NCBI GenBank assembly: GCA_963847235.1
Contig: CAWJYU010000023.1
Location: forward strand, 1 to 64,000
Source of the DNA: JACDAN01 sp963847235
Lineage (GTDB): Bacteria; Actinomycetota; Thermoleophilia; Gaiellales; Gaiellaceae
DNA length: 64,000 nucleotides
Direction: 5' to 3'
The notes under the pieces are model-generated. The model made no database searches. It saw nothing but the letters and a program-made list of their open reading frames with translations, and was not told where the DNA came from. The first letter of the stretch is position 1; every line of letters starts with the position of its first letter. The translations under genes were made by a program, and so were the position numbers. Shown one piece after another: positions 8,636 to 16,995 of this stretch.

Positions 8636-9838
8636 TCAGTCCAGCTGCGTTCGGGCGAACCTCGCCCAGATCGGCGAGAAGTTCGGGTCGGTGTCGAGCG
8701 CCTGCCGGAACAGCCGCTGAGCCGCCGCCTTCCGGCCGAGGCAGCTTTCGATCATCCCGCGGTGGAAGTAGCGGTGCCCGTCCGGGAAGCGGAGGGCCTG
8801 GTCCGAGTACCGAACCGCCTCGTTGCACCGTCCGTTTCGGACGAGCGCCCATGAGAGCACCTCGCTCGCCTCTGTGCCCGGCCGCTGTGCGTACCCGCGT
8901 CGGGCCAGAGCAAGCGAGCCGGGCAGGTCGATCCCGTGCTCGAGCTGGTACATCGCCCGATCCAGGTCCGTATCGACGCCGTTCTGAGCCAGTTGCTGCT
9001 CCTGCCGCCGGACGAGGTCGTACGCCTTCGCGGCCGCCTTCGGCTGGCCGGCGACCGTGTAGAGGTCTCCCAGCGAGGCCGCGAACTCTGGCGAGAATCT
9101 CGTGGCGACCGCCCGCCGCTGAAGGGAGATCGCCCGCTTCAGGTTTCCGCGGGCGGCCTCGGTCTCGCCCCACGCCTCGAGTGCGAGCGGATTGCCGGGC
9201 GAGACGGCGAGCGCGTTGCGGAAGTGACCGGCGGCGGCCGCGAACCGGAGGTCGCCGCGGTCGAGCCGCCCCAGCTCCACGTACGCCCACGCGCGGGTCT
9301 CGGCATCCACCGCCGAGTCGAGTGCGAGGCCGATCGTGCGCCGAGCCGAGTCGTTCTCGCCGAGCCCGGACTGGACCTGCGCGATTCGCGCATAGCCGGC
9401 GATGCTCGGCTTGAGCTCCACCATCCTCTCGTAGGCGCGGTAGCCCGCCTCGAAACGGCCGAGCTCGACGAGGGCGTCGCCGATCACGCCGTAGGCGAGG
9501 GCCATGTCCGGTGCCAGAGACCGGACACGTCTCGCGAGGGCAAGGCCCTCACGGAAGTGGTGGCGAGTGTTTGCCAACGACGCCAGGCCGATCAGGGCCC
9601 TGACGTCGTTCGGATCCTGCGCGAGCGCCTGTCGCAGGGCTCGCTCGGAACGCGTGTAGTGCGTCGGCTCGCCGGTGCGGCGGGCCAGGCTCTGCTCCTC
9701 GAGGCCGGCTCGAACGAGCTGGTTGGTCGGGGTCGTCCTCGAGGTCTCCTCGCCGTTCATGCGCAGAGCGCCTCCGACGAGGAGAGCGGTGGCGGCTATC
9801 GCCGCCACCGCTGCCCCTGTCAGCGTCCGCCGGGTCAC
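8636..9838 (-). CDS. Membrane-anchored or exported TPR protein
   Basis: 400 residues. An N-terminal hydrophobic segment (residues 7-26, GAAVAAIAATALLVGGALRM) is followed by TPR-like helical pairs (ALRQALAQDPNDVRALIGLA; HFRNALAVSPGNPLALEAWG; LFRQALDTDPNFSPIWARFA). The GTG start overlaps the stop of the DUF4331 gene (GTGA), and the anti-sigma gene follows 37 bp downstream. It is the middle gene of a DUF4331-TPR-anti-sigma-sigma unit. No catalytic motif; a scaffold or partner for the exported DUF4331 protein is my inference. Confidence 0.85.
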   Translation of the reverse strand: MTRRTLTGAAVAAIAATALLVGGALRMNGEETSRTTPTNQLVRAGLEEQSLARRTGEPTHYTRSERALRQALAQDPNDVRALIGLASLANTRHHFREGLALARRVRSLAPDMALAYGVIGDALVELGRFEAGYRAYERMVELKPSIAGYARIAQVQSGLGENDSARRTIGLALDSAVDAETRAWAYVELGRLDRGDLRFAAAAGHFRNALAVSPGNPLALEAWGETEAARGNLKRAISLQRRAVATRFSPEFAASLGDLYTVAGQPKAAAKAYDLVRRQEQQLAQNGVDTDLDRAMYQLEHGIDLPGSLALARRGYAQRPGTEASEVLSWALVRNGRCNEAVRYSDQALRFPDGHRYFHRGMIESCLGRKAAAQRLFRQALDTDPNFSPIWARFARTQLD

Positions 9839-11155
9839 GGCTTCTGCTGGCCCTTCGCGTTGTCGAACCCGCTCGGGGGGTCGTTCTCGTACGGGAAGAA
9901 GCCCAGGTTCGGGACGTCGTTCCCGTCCACGCCGTCACCGAGGAGATCGCCTGCGGGATGGCCCTTGAGCTTCCCGGCCACCGCCCGTTCGGCGATGTCG
10001 ACCACGTCGTCTGTCAGCCGCCGCCCGTTGGGGAAGCCGGCCAGGTCGCCGCCGAAGACGCCGAGCCGGTTCGGGCTCGCCGTCGGCGGGATCGAGAGGT
10101 TGATCCGCAGCATGTCGGCGAGCTTCGGCCCGGTGTTGTTCAGGCCGGGCACGCCGGTCAGCAGCACGGCGACGAGGTCGTCACGGTTCGTCTCCGGGAC
10201 GCCGAGGCCGTACAGCTGGTTGATGACCGCCGCCAGGATCGGCGTGCGGTAGTACTGCTGGAACTGCGCATCCGTGTCCGGGCTCAGGCGGTTCCACTTG
10301 TCCTTGAGCTTGGTCGGGATGATCACTTCGTTGATCAGCGGGTTCCCGAGGCGGGAGACCTGCACCCACTGCTTCTCCTCGGAGAAGCGGCGGACGCCGT
10401 TCCGGCGGTACTCGCGGATCTTCACGCGAGGCCGCTCCGTCGTCGCCCAGACGCCGACCGTGTGGTCGGAGTCGTCGAGCTGCGAGATCGGGATCTGGAG
10501 CGCGATCCCGTGCGTTGCATAGTTGGCGAAGAAGTCCTTGCCTCCGCCCATGTTGCCCGGTGCCCTTGCGGATCGCGACGAGATCGAAGATCGCGCCGAT
10601 GTCCGCGAAGAACGCGTCCTCACGCTGGCCGGCGAAGACCTTCCCGCCACCGGTGAGGTTCGTGACTGCCGCGGCGGCCAGCTGCCGGTAGTTCGGCGTG
10701 GTGCGCGGGCCGATGTTGTTCGGCGGGGTCACGCCGCGCGCGACGACGGTCTCCTGGCCGCGGACGACCTTCGTGACCGTGTAGTCCTGCACGGTGTTGC
10801 CGAGGAAGAGCGTGTCCTCGCGGTTCTTGAACCGGAACCGGTAGGAGACGTCGGCCTTGCCGTCGCCGCTCCGGTCGATGTTGATCGCGTACCGGGCCCG
10901 CTCGGAGAAGCGGTACCAGTTCGGCCCGGCTGCCGGATCCTCTGCGGGGATCCAGTTGGCGATCACCGTCAGCTGGTTCGGCGCGTCTAGACTCCTGAAC
11001 GCGTAGACGTCGGTCGTGTCGGCCGACGGATCCTCGGCGATCAGCGGCGCCTCGCGGTGACTCGACGCCTGGCCCGCCTCGGGGGCGAGCGCTCTGACGC
11101 TGAGTACCGCTGCGGCGACCGCGATCCCGACGATCGCGAGTACGAGCATGCGCAT
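9835..11155 (-). pseudogene. DUF4331 exported protein, split by a 1-nt frameshift
   Basis: The reading begins at the ATG at 11155 with an AAAGGAG ribosome site. A signal-like N-terminus (MLVLAIVGIAVAAAVLSVRA) is followed by the DUF4331 hallmark ASSHREAPLIAEDPSADTTD. The frame is good until FDLVAIRKGTG. About 10552-10556 one extra base (minus strand ACCGGGCAAC where ACCGGCAAC or ACCGGGAAC is expected) moves the rest into another frame (NMGGGKDFFANYATHGIALQ), which runs to 9835. Restored, the protein would be about 440 residues, normal for DUF4331. First gene of the sigma-factor unit. Either a sequencing error or a recent mutation. Confidence 0.85.
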
Positions 11156-11241
11156 CGTGTGCGGCTCCTTTCGATTCGGCGCCGGGTTTGGCGCCTGGGG
11201 TCGCCGCTGATTCGGCGCGCCACCCGGACCGGTTCGGTGAG

Positions 11242-12153
11242 CTACTTCGCGCGGACGATTCGGGTCCCGGCGCGACCCTCTAGCGCAGCCTCGATGCCCT
11301 CGAGCGCGGTAATGATCGCCTCTCCACCCACCCGAGCGATCGAGATCGCAGCCTCCACCTTGGGCCGCATCGAGCCTTCGGCCAGCTCCGGCAGGAGCTC
11401 CTCAGCCTCCGCCGCCGTCAGCTCGCGGATCTCTTCCTCGTGCGGCGTCCCGAACCCGCGCTTCACGGCGGACACGTCGGTGACGATCACCAGCCGTCCC
11501 GCGCCGAGCTCACCGGCGAGGACCGCGGAGGCGCGGTCCTTGTCGATCACGGCGTCCACGCCGTGGAGACGCCCTTCGCGCCGCACGACCGGGATGCCGC
11601 CGCCGCCGCACGCGACGGGCACGCTTCCAGCGGCGAGCAGCGCGCGGATCTGGTCGGCCTCGACGATCTCGAGCGGCGTGGGGGAGGGAACGGCCCGGCG
11701 CCAGCCCCGGCCGTGCTCTTCGACGAGCTGCCAGCCGCGCTCGGCCTCCAGCGCCCGTGCCTGCTCGCCCGAGTAGAACGGCCCGATCGGCTTGGTCGGG
11801 CGGTCGAAGGCCGGGTCGGTCTCCTCGACGACGACGTGCGTGAGTAAGCAGGTGACCGGACGTCCGGCGGCAGGCCCGAGCTCGGTCTCGATCAGCGACC
11901 CGATCTCCGCCTGGGTCTGAGCCACCGCGAGGTAGAGCGGGAGCGGAGGGACCTCGTCCGCCGAGCGCTCCTGACGCAGGAGCTCGTTCCCGACCTGCGG
12001 CCCGTTTCCGTGCGTGATCACGAGGTCGCCCTCCCGGAGCAGCGGCGCGAGCGCGCCAGCGGTCTCGCGCAGCCGTGCTGCCTGCTCGGCTGCGGTCCCC
12101 TTGTCGCCGGCGCGGATCAGGGCGTTCCCGCCCAGCGCGACGACGGTCGTCAA
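11242..12153 (-). CDS. arcC: Carbamate kinase
   Basis: 303 residues. Catalyses ATP + carbamate <-> ADP + carbamoyl phosphate; in catabolism it makes ATP. Signatures: VVALGGNALI at the N-terminus, ITHGNGPQVGNELLRQE, KPIGPFYSGEQA, VACGGGGIPVV, GVDAVIDKDRASAVLA, TDVSAVKRGFG, and AEGSMRPKVEAAI. The TTG start (12153) overlaps the upstream stop as TTGA, so it is coupled to the cyclic-2,3-diphosphoglycerate synthetase homologue. No arginine deiminase is visible in the window, so the carbamoyl-phosphate source is unclear. Confidence 0.93.
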   Translation of the reverse strand: MTTVVALGGNALIRAGDKGTAAEQAARLRETAGALAPLLREGDLVITHGNGPQVGNELLRQERSADEVPPLPLYLAVAQTQAEIGSLIETELGPAAGRPVTCLLTHVVVEETDPAFDRPTKPIGPFYSGEQARALEAERGWQLVEEHGRGWRRAVPSPTPLEIVEADQIRALLAAGSVPVACGGGGIPVVRREGRLHGVDAVIDKDRASAVLAGELGAGRLVIVTDVSAVKRGFGTPHEEEIRELTAAEAEELLPELAEGSMRPKVEAAISIARVGGEAIITALEGIEAALEGRAGTRIVRAK

Positions 12154-13490
12154 ACGAGCGCTTTGTCGCCGATCAGCCCGCGCTCGGCGAGGAGATCGGC
12201 CAGGGTCGGCTCGCCGAGCTCCTGCAGGCGGTAGGTGACGCGGAGCGCCGGCTTGTCGAAGTCGACGACCCGTCGCAGGTCGATCGGCGTCCCGATCAGG
12301 ACGACGTCTGCGTCGGACCGCGCGATCGTCTCCTTGAGCTCGTCCATCTGCTTGCGGCCGTAGCCCATGGCCGGGAGCAGCTCCGTGATGTGCGGGTACT
12401 CCTCCAGCGTCTTTGCGATCGAGCCGACCGCGAACGGCCGAGGATCGACGAGCTCGGCGGCGCCGTTCGCCTTGGCCGCGAGCACCGCGGCGCCGTACGC
12501 CATCTCGCCGTGCGTCAGAGTCGGGCCGTCCTCGATCGCGAGCACGCGCTTCCCGGCAATCGTCTCGCCGTTCTCTTCCAGGACGAACGGTGACGCCGCC
12601 CGCACGATCTTGGCGTCGGGATTGGCCCACCGGATCGAGTCCAACACTGTCTCGACGCCCTCCGGCGGCGCGGTATCGACCTTGTTCACGACGCACACGT
12701 CCGCCATTCGGAGGTTGGTCTCGCCGGGGTGGTAGCGCAGCTCGTGGCCGGCGCGGTGCGGGTCGACGACGACGACGTGGAGGTTCGGCTTCACGAACGG
12801 CGTGTCGTTGTTCCCGCCGTCCCAGAGGATCACGTCCGCTTCCTGCTCGGCCTGGTCGAGGATCGCGGCGTAGTCGATCCCTGCGAAGACGACGTTGCCC
12901 TCGGCGATGTGCGGCTCGTACTCCTCCCGCTCCTCGATGGTCGCGTCGGCCGCGTCCAGGTCGGCGTAGTCGGCGAATCGCTGCACCGCCTGCTTCGTCA
13001 GGTCGCCGTAGGGCATCGGGTGCCGGAGGACGGCGACGCGCTTGCCCGCGTCCCGCAGCACCTTCGCGATGTGGCGCGTCGTCTGGCTCTTGCCGGAGCC
13101 GGTGCGCACCGCGCAGACTGCGACGGCCGGCTTGGACGAGGTCAGCATCGTGCGGTGCGGCGAGAGGAGGCTGTACGAGGCGCCGGCGGCCAGGACGCGC
13201 GAGCCGATGTGCATCACGTGCTCGTGGGTGACGTCCGAGTACGAGAACACGACCTCGTCGATGTCGTTGTCACGCACCAGCTCGTCCAGCGTGGACTCCG
13301 GGTGGATGGGGATGCCCGCGGGGTAGAGATGTCCCGCGAGCTCGGCCGGATAGCGGCGGCCCTCGATGTTCGGGATCTGCGTCGCCGTGAACGCGACGAC
13401 CTCGTACTCCTCACGACCGCGGTAGACGAGGTTGAAGTTGTGGAAATCGCGGCCCGCGGCGCCGACGATCACCAGCCGTCTTCGATCCAT
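12150..13490 (-). CDS. Cyclic 2,3-diphosphoglycerate synthetase homologue (P-loop GTPase-like)
   Basis: 446 residues. An N-terminal Rossmann-like part (LVIVGAAGRDFHNFNLVYRG) precedes a P-loop at about 130-138 (VRTGSGKSQTTRHIA). Further motifs are HPMPYGDL, ILWDGGNNDTPF and VVNKVDTA. This layout matches archaeal cyclic 2,3-diphosphoglycerate synthetase and its bacterial homologues, whose true function is unsettled. It is coupled by TTGA to carbamate kinase, which suggests a shared role in phosphoryl-transfer or nucleobase/arginine catabolism; that is inference. Confidence 0.8.
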   Translation of the reverse strand: MDRRRLVIVGAAGRDFHNFNLVYRGREEYEVVAFTATQIPNIEGRRYPAELAGHLYPAGIPIHPESTLDELVRDNDIDEVVFSYSDVTHEHVMHIGSRVLAAGASYSLLSPHRTMLTSSKPAVAVCAVRTGSGKSQTTRHIAKVLRDAGKRVAVLRHPMPYGDLTKQAVQRFADYADLDAADATIEEREEYEPHIAEGNVVFAGIDYAAILDQAEQEADVILWDGGNNDTPFVKPNLHVVVVDPHRAGHELRYHPGETNLRMADVCVVNKVDTAPPEGVETVLDSIRWANPDAKIVRAASPFVLEENGETIAGKRVLAIEDGPTLTHGEMAYGAAVLAAKANGAAELVDPRPFAVGSIAKTLEEYPHITELLPAMGYGRKQMDELKETIARSDADVVLIGTPIDLRRVVDFDKPALRVTYRLQELGEPTLADLLAERGLIGDKALV

Positions 13491-13548
13491 GAATAAAGCC
13501 TATTCAGTTTGCAGGACGTCGCCGACGGATCCGGCGCGAACCGTCCAA

Positions 13549-13583
13549 ACGGACAGGTCCTGGTGCCTGGCACCAAGACACGG
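13549..13583. repeat. Dispersed nested palindrome, copy 3
   Basis: Core TGGTGCC-T-GGCACCA at 13561-13575 with 7-bp arms, followed by AGACACGG as in the other copies. The left outer arm is degenerate. It lies between two divergent genes. Confidence 0.7.
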
Positions 13584-13608
13584 CTCGAACAGCCGGGTGA
13601 GGACGAAG

Positions 13609-13614
13609 TAGAGT
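13609..13614 (+). promoter_or_regulatory. -10-like TAGAGT, 6 nt before the ferritin start
   Basis: TAGAGT ends 6 nt before the ATG at 13621 and there is no Shine-Dalgarno, so the mRNA would start at or next to the start codon (leaderless). Confidence 0.4.
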
Positions 13615-13620
13615 CGCCGC

Positions 13621-14148
13621 ATGGCCGGCTTCGCCGAGGCGCTGAACGAGCAGATCGGGTACGAGTACGCCGCGTCGCAGCAGTACATCGCGATCGCGGT
13701 GCACTTCGACGCGGAGTCGCTGCCGGAGCTCGCCGCCCACTTCTACCGCCAGGCGGTCGAGGAGCGCAACCACGCGATGATGATGGTGCAGTTCCTCCTC
13801 GACGCGGACGAAGACGTTCGCATCCCGGGCGTCGAGGCGCCCAAGACCGACTTCGGCGACGCCCGCGAGCCCGTTGCCCTCGCCCTCGAGCAGGAGAAGC
13901 GCGTCACCGACCAGATCGTCGCGCTCGTCGAGCTGGCCCGGCAGGAGGGAAAGCTCGTCGGCGAGCAGTTCCTGCACTGGTTCCTCCAGGAGCAGCGCGA
14001 GGAGGTCTCGTCGATGTCCCACCTGCTCGCCACGCTGGAGCGCGCGGGCGACAACCTGCTCCTCGTCGAGGAGATCCTCGCGCGGACCGGCGACGACGAG
14101 AGCCCGCTCGAGGCCGGCGCCCCGCCCGCCGCGGGCGGCGCGCTCTAG
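13621..14148 (+). CDS. Ferritin
   Basis: 175 residues forming the ferritin four-helix bundle. Iron-site residues are visible in EQIGYEYAASQQYIAIA (helix A), EERNHAMMMVQFLLD (helix B, the E..H pair) and QFLHWFLQEQREEVSSM (helix C/D Glu and Gln). Oxidises and stores iron in the cytosol. The C-terminus ends in an Ala/Gly/Pro-rich tail. It is divergent from the cyclic-2,3-diphosphoglycerate synthetase homologue and followed by a convergent HxlR regulator. Confidence 0.93.
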   Translation: MAGFAEALNEQIGYEYAASQQYIAIAVHFDAESLPELAAHFYRQAVEERNHAMMMVQFLLDADEDVRIPGVEAPKTDFGDAREPVALALEQEKRVTDQIVALVELARQEGKLVGEQFLHWFLQEQREEVSSMSHLLATLERAGDNLLLVEEILARTGDDESPLEAGAPPAAGGAL

Positions 14149-14163
14149 CTGGCCAGCTTCGCA

Positions 14164-14514
14164 CTAATGGAGGTGCTCCTCCGCCCAGCGGCTGATCTCT
14201 TCGAGCGCCGGCAGCAAAGCACGGCCAGATTCGGTGAGCTCGTATGTCACGGAGACGGGCGGCCCCTCGTCGACGGTGCGGACGACGAGCCCGGCCTCGG
14301 TGAGTGCACCGAGCCGGTCGGAGAGCATCGAGTCGCTGATCCCTTCGACCGCGCGGGATAGAGCACGAAAGCCGGCAGGTCCGCCGCTCAGCGTCCCCAG
14401 CACGACGCCGGTCCAACGCTTGCCGAGAACATCGAACGCTCGCGCCAGGGCCGCGTCAGCGCGCCCACACGATTCGGGGTCGAGCTGCGGCGGGGTTCTC
14501 GAGGAGCTGGCGAT
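14164..14514 (-). CDS. HxlR-family winged-helix regulator with no canonical start codon
   Basis: The domain reads AFDVLGKRWTGVVLGTLSGG, then FRALSRAVEGISDSMLSDRL and GLVVRTVDEGPPVSVTYELT, a complete HxlR fold of about 110 residues ending EEHLH. The homologous N-terminus (SSSRTPPQLDPESCGRADA) continues upstream to a TAG, and this part has no ATG, GTG or TTG. The only plausible site is an ATC at 14514. The GTG and ATG at and after 14406 would cut away the first conserved helix. The family usually senses thiols or aldehydes through an N-terminal Cys; Cys is present here in ESCGR. It is divergent from pirin, with a palindrome between them. Confidence 0.78.
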   Translation of the reverse strand: MASSSRTPPQLDPESCGRADAALARAFDVLGKRWTGVVLGTLSGGPAGFRALSRAVEGISDSMLSDRLGALTEAGLVVRTVDEGPPVSVTYELTESGRALLPALEEISRWAEEHLH

Positions 14515-14540
14515 GGAATTACGCTAGCACTATCGTCGTT

Positions 14541-14557
14541 ACTTCTCCTATAGAAGT
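14541..14557. promoter_or_regulatory. Inverted repeat, candidate HxlR operator
   Basis: ACTTCT and AGAAGT flank 5 nt (CCTAT) in the gap between the divergent HxlR and pirin genes. A possible pirin promoter overlaps it: TTACTT at 14539 and TAGTAA at 14561, 16 bp apart. Operator function is inferred from placement. Confidence 0.5.
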
Positions 14558-14590
14558 CGCTAGTAATCAGCTAGTCGAAGGGAGAAGCGC

Positions 14591-15409
14591 ATGACAGAGC
14601 AGGCTCAAGCAACAGGACGTGAAGCCGTCCTGGTGGAGGATGCAGCAGAGATCCGGATGATGGGGTTTCCCATCCTGGAGGCCCTGCCTTCGCGGGCGGT
14701 GCCGTACGAACAGGTCGATCCGTTCATCCTCGTCCACGAGGGTCGCCTCCGGCTGTCGGACATGAAGGGCGTGGACACGAAACATCCACACCGAGGGTTC
14801 GACAACCTGTGGTACGTCATCCAGGGCTCGGCCAGCACGGGCCACAGCACGGGGCCGGGCGGCGCTATGGAGCGAGCGCGACTCTCCGAGGGAGCGCTCC
14901 TGGCGCTCAGGACTGGGCGAGGTGCTTGGCACGCCGAGGCGATCGGGGCGGATGAGCTCGCGGAGGGCCAGACCGACGCCGAGTTCCGGGGCGTGCTGTT
15001 CTGGGTGAACCTCGCCCGGCGGGACAAGGAGATGGAGCCGAGCGCACTCGTCCTGCAACGGGAGGAGATCCCGATGCGGCAGGAGGGCGACGCTTCGGTT
15101 CGCGTCCTCGTGGGCGAGGGCTCTCCCGTTCGTCTCGGAACGCCCGCGCTCATCCTCGACATCGAGCTTCCGACGGGTGGGGAGGTCACCACAACCGTCC
15201 CGCCAGAGTTCCAGGGCTTCGCCTACGTGCTCGAAGGCGATGCCGCGTTCGGGGCCAACCGGCGACGGGCGAGACCCCCGCAACTCGTTCTCCTCGGTCG
15301 TGGCGATGAGCTCAGGGTCACGGATGCCTCCCCCGGCACCCGGTACCTGCTCATGGCCGGGCGGCCGTACGGAGAGGCACCCGTGTTCAACGGGCCCTAC
15401 GTGGACTAG
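14591..15409 (+). CDS. Pirin-family bicupin protein
   Basis: 272 residues with a GGGAG ribosome site before the ATG. The N-terminal cupin has the pirin metal motif (DTKHPHRGFDNLWYVIQG, with a second His in GRGAWHAEA), and the C-terminal cupin begins near PTGGEVTTTVP. Pirins bind Fe or other metals and some are quercetinases. The divergent HxlR regulator and the following NicO-type Ni/Co transporter form a likely regulated unit. A nickel-dependent dioxygenase role is possible but only inferred from that neighbour. Confidence 0.88.
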   Translation: MTEQAQATGREAVLVEDAAEIRMMGFPILEALPSRAVPYEQVDPFILVHEGRLRLSDMKGVDTKHPHRGFDNLWYVIQGSASTGHSTGPGGAMERARLSEGALLALRTGRGAWHAEAIGADELAEGQTDAEFRGVLFWVNLARRDKEMEPSALVLQREEIPMRQEGDASVRVLVGEGSPVRLGTPALILDIELPTGGEVTTTVPPEFQGFAYVLEGDAAFGANRRRARPPQLVLLGRGDELRVTDASPGTRYLLMAGRPYGEAPVFNGPYVD

Positions 15410-15435
15410 ACCAGGCCCGGGCAGGAGGTGATCCG

Positions 15436-16119
15436 ATGTTCGGTCTCGACGAGAGAATTGCGGCATCAGCCGACGGCGCTTCGATCTGGATCGTTCTCGC
15501 CATAGCGGTTCTTCTCGGACTCCGGCATGCGACCGACCCGGATCACCTCGCTGCCGTGACGACGCTCGTTGCGAGTGGAGGAGAGCGCGCCCGCAGCGCC
15601 GGGGAGCTCGGGCTTGCCTGGGGCCTCGGCCATGCGGCGACGCTGTTCGCCTTCGGAGTCCCGATCATCCTCTTCAACGGCGTTCTTCCGCAGCGGGTAC
15701 AGCAGGCGACGGAGAGCGTGGTCGGAGGCGTCATCGTCTACCTCGCCCTCCGGCTCCTCGTTCGCTGGCGCCGCAGCGAGCTCAGCTTCCACGCGCACCC
15801 GCGCGCGCACGATGCACGGACGCGCAGAGGAGCGTTTGCGATCGGGCTCGTGCACGGCATGGGCGGAAGCGCGGGCGTCGGCGTGCTCGTCGTCGCCTCG
15901 GTTCAGTCGACGAGCATCGCGCTCACGTCGCTTGCCCTCCTCGCAGTCTTCACAGCCGTCTCAATGACCGTCCTCTCGAGCGGGCTCGGCTCGATGCTCG
16001 CCTCGCGTCAAGCTCGGGCTGCGTTTGGCGCTGTTGCGCCCGCTCTGGGCGGGGCGAGCCTTGCCTTCGGGATCTGGTACGCGACGGCGGCTTGGAACCT
16101 CACTCCATACTCGTTCTAG
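15436..16119 (+). CDS. NicO/HoxN-type nickel-cobalt transporter or UreH-like membrane protein
   Basis: 227 residues with about six membrane segments. The NiCoT signature H-X4-DH is present in GLRHATDPDHLAAVTTL (TM2). A second conserved region is GLVHGMGGSAGVGVLVVA. The ATG follows an almost ideal ribosome site (AGGAGGTGATC), stronger than any other in the window. It starts 26 bp after pirin and is probably co-transcribed with it. Metal specificity cannot be read from sequence. Confidence 0.82.
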   Translation: MFGLDERIAASADGASIWIVLAIAVLLGLRHATDPDHLAAVTTLVASGGERARSAGELGLAWGLGHAATLFAFGVPIILFNGVLPQRVQQATESVVGGVIVYLALRLLVRWRRSELSFHAHPRAHDARTRRGAFAIGLVHGMGGSAGVGVLVVASVQSTSIALTSLALLAVFTAVSMTVLSSGLGSMLASRQARAAFGAVAPALGGASLAFGIWYATAAWNLTPYSF

Positions 16120-16200
16120 ATCTGCTCGCCGAGGCGGCGCGCACCAGGAGCCTGTTCGCCGACGTCCGCGGCCGGGCAACGGTTGAGTAGCCGCCACTCA

Positions 16201-16268
16201 TGGGGTCCGACCCAAGCTCCGACCGAAGCCGCACGAACGAGCCGGCCGCGAGCTCGGGTCTGACCCCA
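16201..16268. repeat. Inverted pair of GGGTC-GACCC palindromes
   Basis: TGGGGTCCGACCC (16201-16213) and GGGTCTGACCCCA (16256-16268) are inverted copies 42 bp apart, and each is itself palindromic. REP-like. It lies between the convergent NicO and DUF2071 genes. Confidence 0.65.
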
Positions 16269-16275
16269 AGCGGTT

Positions 16276-16995
16276 CTAAAGGAGCCGGCCGCGCTCCCAG
16301 CGGTAGTCGATGTCGCTGACGTAGAAGGCGTTTGCGAGGACCGGCTCGGTCCCGAACGGGCCTGCGGAGAAGAAGTCGAGCTCCCGAACCTCGACGGCGA
16401 CCGGCTGCGGGTCCCAGGTGCTTCTCGTGCCGCGGACGCTGAGGAGGCGACCAGTCTCGGGCTCGTGGTGGAACGTGTAGGGAAGCGGCCCCGCGAAGCG
16501 CCGGGCCTCCTCGAGACTGCCGAACGGCGAATCCTGAGGCAGCGGCCCCGGCATCCGGCTCAGGTCGGCGGTGACGCTCACGCCGGGCCTCACCTCGACG
16601 TGCAGCAGCTCGCCGTCGAGGCGGAAGCCGGCATCGACGGTGCGGTACCGGTACGAGGTGAGGAGGTTGCCGAAGAACGTCAGGAGCCGGCGATCGGTAT
16701 CGCTGCGGAGGATGTAGAGGCCGCGCAGGCTGGGGCGATCCGCGACCCTCACGAAGACCCGGTAGCCACCGAGGAAGAAGTCGAGGCCGACGACGCCGGG
16801 GAGCAACGACGGTCGCATGCGCTCGGTCTGAACGAACGCTGCCGCGGCGAAGCCGAGGTCTCCATGGCGGTCGGGCTCGAGCGTCGGCGGCAACAGCGGC
16901 TCGAGGGCGGACGCCCGCAGCGCGTACGCGAGCACCAGGCTGTGCCGGAAGTGGGCCGACACTGCGAAAGGATGGCGGCGGAGCCGGTACCCCAT
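16276..16995 (-). CDS. DUF2071 protein
   Basis: 239 residues from the ATG at 16995 (MGYRLRRHPFAVSAHFRHSL). Family pattern: VLAYALRASALEPLLPPTLE, FLGGYRVFVRV, RGLYILRSDTDRRLLTFFGN. Function of the family is unknown. The start overlaps the upstream stop (TGATG), so it is the coupled last gene of the M3-DoxX-DUF3419-DUF2071 operon. No signal peptide. Confidence 0.85.
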   Translation of the reverse strand: MGYRLRRHPFAVSAHFRHSLVLAYALRASALEPLLPPTLEPDRHGDLGFAAAAFVQTERMRPSLLPGVVGLDFFLGGYRVFVRVADRPSLRGLYILRSDTDRRLLTFFGNLLTSYRYRTVDAGFRLDGELLHVEVRPGVSVTADLSRMPGPLPQDSPFGSLEEARRFAGPLPYTFHHEPETGRLLSVRGTRSTWDPQPVAVEVRELDFFSAGPFGTEPVLANAFYVSDIDYRWERGRLL

